DNA of 64,000 nt from Pollenia angustigena (lineage: Eukaryota; Arthropoda; Insecta; Diptera; Polleniidae): contig OV884056.1 of NCBI GenBank assembly GCA_930367215.1, forward strand, positions 229,081,127 through 229,145,126. The letters run 5' to 3'. How positions within the stretch are numbered: the first letter of the stretch is position 1; the number at the start of each line of letters is the position of its first letter. The translations under genes and the position numbers were made by a program. The notes beneath the pieces were generated by a model. The model saw only the letters and a program-made list of their open reading frames with translations, was not told the origin of the DNA and made no database searches. Of the stretch, positions 58,741 to 64,000 are shown in pieces.

Positions 58741-59210
58741 CAGTGTTCGAAAATAAACAGTACATTATTTAACATTCGGCTCACACACCCAGGAACGATA
58801 TCTATTTTTTAGTGATTATGTAGACATACACAATACCGTTCGTAACTATTTTCAAGAAAGAACCGAACATTATACAATGTTAGTGATACTGTAGACAAAC
58901 ATTATATTTTAATGTTCTATAATGTTTTTTCGTGTGTGTATTTTGTTTTTGTAAAAAATGTTTGATTTTTTTTTTACCAGATGACTAACAGGGAAACATT
59001 ATTTTTTTTTAATGATTTTCTACACAAACACTATAAGCGTTTGTGTTTTTCACAAAAACAGTAATATTTTTGTGTTCGAAAGATTACTTACAGGGAAACA
59101 TTATTTTTTTTAATGATTTTCTACACAAACACTATTAGCGTTTGTGTTTTTCACAAATCTATCGAACCGAACATTCAGAAACGATATTTAGTGTTTGCTT
59201 TCTAACACTG
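58741..59210. mobile_element. CAGTGTT-ended MITE, 470 bp
   Basis: The left end cagtgttcgaaaa and right end ttctaacactg are inverted. Two direct repeats near 58985-59060 and 59090-59160 share acagggaaacattatt, ttctacacaaacactat and agcgtttgtgtttttcac. The end sequence fits hAT-type MITEs, but I see no clear 8-bp duplication. Confidence 0.65.
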
Positions 59211-62138
59211 CTGCATAATAATGCCTATGACAGGAGGTGGACAAACAAATTAAAAACTGGAAATCACTAAAAAAAAATTAAAAATTTCGCTCCAGACCTT
59301 AAGTGCAAAAAATTGTATAAACATGTTGTTCGTCAATATTTTTTTCTGAAAACCTAACGAAGTTGTTGACAATTGAATTTAAATAAAAGTCATAAATTAT
59401 AAAAAATGTCAACCACTCACTTTAAGAAAAACTTAAATTTTTATTTTATAATGGGTCAGATTTGACCCGAAGACCTTACGGAGGTTAAAATACCATATGA
59501 TGCAAGTTTGAATCTAATCTCCTCTGATGTTTACGAATAAATAAAAGAATTAAATTGAAGATTATTATGTTTTTTTTTAATTAAAAGAGCGATTCTATAT
59601 TTCCGATGATCGACTTTGTTTAAATGTTTTTCGTTATTAATTTCTGTACTTATTTTCACAAGCAATTTGCTTTATAATTAAAGACAATACAGAAAAATCA
59701 GTTAACTTCAAGCCAGTATTATGAAGAAATAATCCTGTTTCACGATTTATAAGAAAATCGTCACCTCATTATTGGCTTGACCTACCGACCATTTAAAAAA
59801 AATTGTGCCCGGCAAGTTGAAACACTCAATTTTCTAAAAAAAACGTCGACTTTTGGCAAATCCAAAATCTGTTTTTAGAAATTGTTTTTGATTTCTCTGA
59901 TATTAAGCATTATTTTGCTTCTTTTTGAACTTTTTTAAAGTTTATTAAGTATTGTTTCGCTCTTCACGCCCCTTAAAGATAAATTTCACTCTTGCTTTAC
60001 CGTAAGAAAAAAGTAGTTAATGCGAAAGCAAATTAAAATGTCAACAACTCAATACACATCAGTATGTATTCGTATGCAGTACAAAAAGCTTCTTATAACA
60101 AAATAAATTTAGAAAAATGGTGTATGCGGCACAAAACAATAATTTAAGCTTTCAATAAAATACTATTAACTTCTAAGTTCATTCATGAACGTTTACAAAA
60201 ATTAAAATTTTTCTTCATAACCTATGCCGGGAGCAGTGCTGGAAATACAAAATTTTAGACCATAGATTTTAGCTGGATAAAGCCTGTTTTGGTACTGCCA
60301 AATTCACACATCACAAATAGTCAGCAAATGTAGATGTATGGCAATATTAATTTATTAAAAGTATGAAGACTGCAACCTTTGATTCTATGTCCCTTATATT
60401 TTCAATATATTGTCATTGCTAGTCCACTTGGTCGTTGCGCCAACAATGAACTGGCCGTTAAATTACTGGTTTTACACGGTTTTAGAATCATACAAAACAT
60501 ATTTATACTCGACGTATGTTTGCATGTTAATTATATTCTATTTTTAAAGATTTATACGAGTTACAGAAAAAGAAAAAATATATAAAACAGTTACCAGAAT
60601 CTTCAAAAACTTTTGCTTAATTTTCCCTTTTTAGCTTTTTTCGCGTTAGCGGATACCTTTTTGTAGCAGAATATAAAATTTTTTTTTCTTTGTTCTAGAA
60701 TTAAAATAAATTTAAGCGAGGAACATTTTTAAGTCTCTACGTGGTAACACTTTCTTTATACATTTTAAACCTTTTACTTCCTTAACAGTTATAAAAAAGC
60801 TTTAACATTTAGAAATCTGAAAGCTTTCCGTTAAAGCTCCTACAAACGATAGTGGTCATTGCGAAGGAAAAGAAAATATGAAAAACACCCTTCTTTTCTG
60901 CATTGAAAGGTTATTGACAGTCAGCGTGCTAAGGAAAACTAAGGAAATCGAAAACAAAAGAGAAAAATAACCGAAAACATTATATACTTTTTCACATTCC
61001 CTTTTACTTACTACGTTCGTAGTTATTACAAAACTTCTGTGAAATTTGTTGTTCGCGTGTACACATGTGCGTGCATTTTTGCGTGTGTAAAACCAAATTG
61101 AAAAGTTTAGAAGAGTAAGAAGAATAAGAAAAATATAACAAATAAATGGATTTTAAAGTGTTTACAAAATTTGTCTAAATACAACAACAGCAGAAAAGGA
61201 AAACAAACAAACCTACAACCGAACAACAATAACTTAACAAAAGCCGACTACTATTCCAGACAGTGAAAAAAATTGCTAAATTATTGTTGCAAGCAACAAA
61301 AAACTGAAATCAATAGGAAAATTTAATATTTTTTTCTTAATTTCAGAACTGAGCTAATTTCATTCGAAAAAGGAGTGGTTTTTAATAAATTTTGCAAAAC
61401 AAATTAACGTCTGGCAAAAAAAAAAATCTATAAAATAAGTTTTAATGCAGACTTAATGTCTTAAAATACAAAACAAAAATCAAACATCCATACATATCAT
61501 ATATTTATACACATAAATAAACATAACATAGGTATGTAGTATATTTACAACTACAAGGAATTGTCTAAAGTTCTTCCTAGATTATACAACTCAACTTGTA
61601 GAAAACTCTTTATTATAGTAAATTTATTTAAGAAATATTGCTGTTTACATGTACGTCTATGTATGTTTTCAATAAAAAACATTATTGTCATTGATTTTTT
61701 TTTAAAGAAAAAGTGAACCAAACAATTTTTTTGTGATATAAGAAAAAAATTTTAAAAATTTATTAACATTGTCATTAGAGTGTATACAAATAAATAAATA
61801 AAGACTACAACAATACTACTCTACAAATCGTTGCAAATATACTGTGTAATCCATCTATTCATCCAACTATTCAGCCATTTATCCATCTCAAGATTGAACT
61901 ACATCTATCGTGTAGTACTTTAACAGCTGCGTCATCATTTTTCCCTTTGTATTGTAAGTTAACAAATATTGATGTTGTTGTTCTATATTTATTGTTGTAC
62001 ATAGTTGCAGTTACAAAATAAGAAGAAGAAAAAGTATTGTAGCATTTTTTTACTTTTTAACCGGTATAACGATATTTTCTTACTTGATTCATCGTTTGTT
62101 AAGCCCGCGTGTACACAAATATTCATACGTATATATGT
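59211..62138. other. AT-rich region; possible untranslated exon near 61000-61330
   Basis: No coding frame is supported. 61140-61330 is rich in caa/aac words (caacaacagcagaaaagg, ccgaacaacaataac), a texture common in fly 5' untranslated exons, and it lies downstream of a stretch with gtgtacacatgtgcgtgc. I cannot confirm a promoter or splice donor. Elsewhere nothing is seen. Confidence 0.35.
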
Positions 62139-62146
62139 ATGTACAT

Positions 62147-64000
62147 TAGGGTGTCCCAAATTTTTTTTTGTCAGAGGCTCAAGCATAATTTTAAAGCTTA
62201 TAGGTTCCAGTATTTTTGAATTTTTTTTTTAGATTTTTAGGAAGAGGCTTAGAGGTTTTTCGGCCTTTTTTCAAACTTGACTCATAACTTTGTCAATAAC
62301 CACGTTCATTTAATTTTTTGACCGAATATTTCTAAAGAAAATTTCCCAAACTTTATTTCCATATGCAAAAATTTAAATTCCGGCAATATTTTTGTCCATT
62401 ATGATTCCACATATTAAGTTCTCTTGTAATTTTTTAACAAATTCTGTAAAAAACGGTTTATTACTTTTCAAATTTATATGAAAGGTATAAAAACTAGTGA
62501 CGCGATTTTGAATACCGATAAGTTCTAAACAATTAAGGAAAACAAACATGGAAAAGTTTCCGAGTTACACTATTTATATAGTTTGTACCTTAAAAATTGT
62601 GATACTTTTTTCGTTATAATTATTGTATATTTCCATTAATTTTTATAGTTACGTTTTTACTCTCATTAACTTCTGACATTTATTGATCTAAACCGTTACA
62701 CGCTGTCATTTTCAATTTCTATTTTATGTGTGCTCCAGAAGCTATCAATCGGGCTCGCTGGATAATGAAAATTATCTATTCTTTGACAATATGCATTTTC
62801 CGAAACAAGTTGCATTCTTATATAGACAAATCAACAGTTGATGCCTTGCTTGAATTTAGTTCATTTATTTTAAGAATAAATATCAAATATTGGTACCTCT
62901 GTCAGTGCCCTGAATACGCTCCTCTCAATGATCTGAGCCTATTAAAGGAATTGGATAATTATTAATAAAGCAGTTGCAAAAGCCTCGCTTTAACTTTTCT
63001 AGGTCATCAGTGGTACTTTACTCCGAAATTGGCTGCACCAGCGTTTTTTGATGAACGTATCGACACCAAAACTTTGCACTTACTGACAAAAAAACTTGCA
63101 GATACTCCATGCAGCGATTATGAAGTAGCAAATGTAACTTTAACAGAAGAAAACTTTTGAAATAAAGAAATTCAACAATTCATTTCAAAAGCCAGTCTAA
63201 TTTTTTTTTGAAGCTTGCAATATTTCAATCGATTTTTTAAAAATAGATCCACAGAATTGAAAAGCGAGCAAGTCATTTCAAGAGGCAAAGAAAAAAGTTC
63301 AACAATTACAAGTAGTAAATGATGTGGCAGAACGAGGTGTGGCTTTGGCTAATACTTATATTAATGTCACAACTTCTGAAACTGATTACCAGAATTTATT
63401 GCAAGGTATAGAACTACACCGCAAGAACCTCAATAAATTATTTTTTTTTTTTTTTTTTGTTGATTGGGTAAGATTGGTGAACTGGCAAACAGCTTATAAT
63501 AACAAATACTGGGTATAAAGAAAAAAACGGGTATAACTCAGGAACGGTAAGAACAAATTTAAAAATTGTTTATTCATATTAATAAGAATTACTTTGACTT
63601 TCAAACTGCATCATTAGTTTTTTCGTTTTTATTTAAACTTAAAAAGTTGTAAGGCGTTATTGCAAAATGTTTGCAAAAAATTACGAAAAATTGTAATTAA
63701 GGGTATCTAAATGAGTAAACTCATCACCAAAACTAATAATTTTTTCACACAGGAATAAAGCTTGGATATTTTTCTTTAAAACTGTTTCCTCAGTAGTGAA
63801 GAAACTCGTGGTATTAACCAAGTTATGAGTAAAGTTAAAAAAAGGCCAAAAACTCCGGTTTTTTATGAAAACCCCATTTGCGCAACCTCTAAACCTATTC
63901 CGAAAATTCTTAAAAAAAAACAAAAATACTTTACCCTATATGCTTTTAAATTTTAATCGAGCACCTATGAAAATCCGAAAGAAAATTTTTTTTGGGACAT
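62147..64000 (+). mobile_element. DNA transposon, TAGGGTGTCCCAAA end, runs to right edge
   Basis: The left end tagggtgtcccaaattttt follows ATGTACAT (62139-62146). The last ten bases of the window, tttgggacat, match the expected inverted end at nine of ten positions, so the element probably closes just past the edge at about 1.86 kb. The interior carries broken coding sequence (62711-63520). The 8-bp target and TAGGG start suggest hAT-like or another 8-bp superfamily. Confidence 0.6.
62700..63520 (+). pseudogene. Decayed arthropod repeat-family protein in the right-edge element
   Basis: Reading-frame pieces in order: NRARWMIK-like (INRARWIMKIIYSLTICIFR), YAPLNDLSLLKELDNY up to a stop at 62963, then in another frame HQWYFTPKLAAPAFFDER near 63010-63065, and finally AERGVALANTYINVTTSE with ELHRKNLNK (63324-63440). 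From memory this order matches an uncharacterised protein family repeated in many arthropod genomes (phrases like HLWYLSEELVALAFFD and VAERGV). Several stops and shifts make it inactive. Its molecular function is not known to me; its place inside an inverted-repeat element with an 8-bp target suggests a transposon protein. Confidence 0.5.

Overview
This is nuclear DNA from an insect, almost certainly a fly (Diptera). I base that on the AT-rich background, the mix of LOA/R1-like, jockey and RTE-type non-LTR retrotransposons, the BEL/Pao remnant, mariner and Tc1 transposons, many short inverted-repeat elements, and a fly-type repeat whose ends read as tatacccttcacc / ggtgaagggtata. A calyptrate fly (house fly or blowfly relatives) is my guess, not something the sequence proves. 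I see no operons, rRNA, functional tRNA or CRISPR. The only candidate host coding sequence is one 135-bp exon at 16342-16476. Layout, 1-10.4 kb: a young non-LTR element on the minus strand (1-3204; ORF2 intact to the window edge, ORF1 with one frameshift) abuts a broken BEL/Pao integrase with its polypurine tract and LTR (3490-5330). An old RTE-type reverse transcriptase follows (5905-6575), then three pieces of an RNase H-bearing non-LTR element, two of them head to head (7611-10425). 10.4-29 kb: non-autonomous DNA elements dominate. There are two inverted copies of a CACACAG-ended element, a 527-bp element present as a near-perfect inverted pair (13761-14877), an element carrying an 82-bp satellite (17757-18809), several foldbacks, a mariner remnant and a jockey remnant. 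29-46 kb: a second 82-bp satellite carrier, a 2.35-kb inverted-repeat element with a TAA target duplication, two mariner copies in opposite orientation, several tRNA-like repeat units, and two large elements whose insertion points can be read exactly because they split recognisable repeats. 46-64 kb: a small hAT-like element beside a nearly complete Tc1 element, then a stack of nested MITEs (53.5-56.5 kb) including one family inserted into its own copy. Several elements lie in the same 8-bp target, ATGTACAT. The last one, from 62147 to the right edge, encodes decayed protein segments of a little-understood arthropod repeat family. The window is therefore best read as a transposon graveyard with a few fairly fresh insertions, probably inside or between introns of a long host gene. 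The most interesting signals are the ATGTACAT-targeting elements, the shared 82-bp satellite, the long inverted repeats that could form double-stranded RNA, and the orphan exon.
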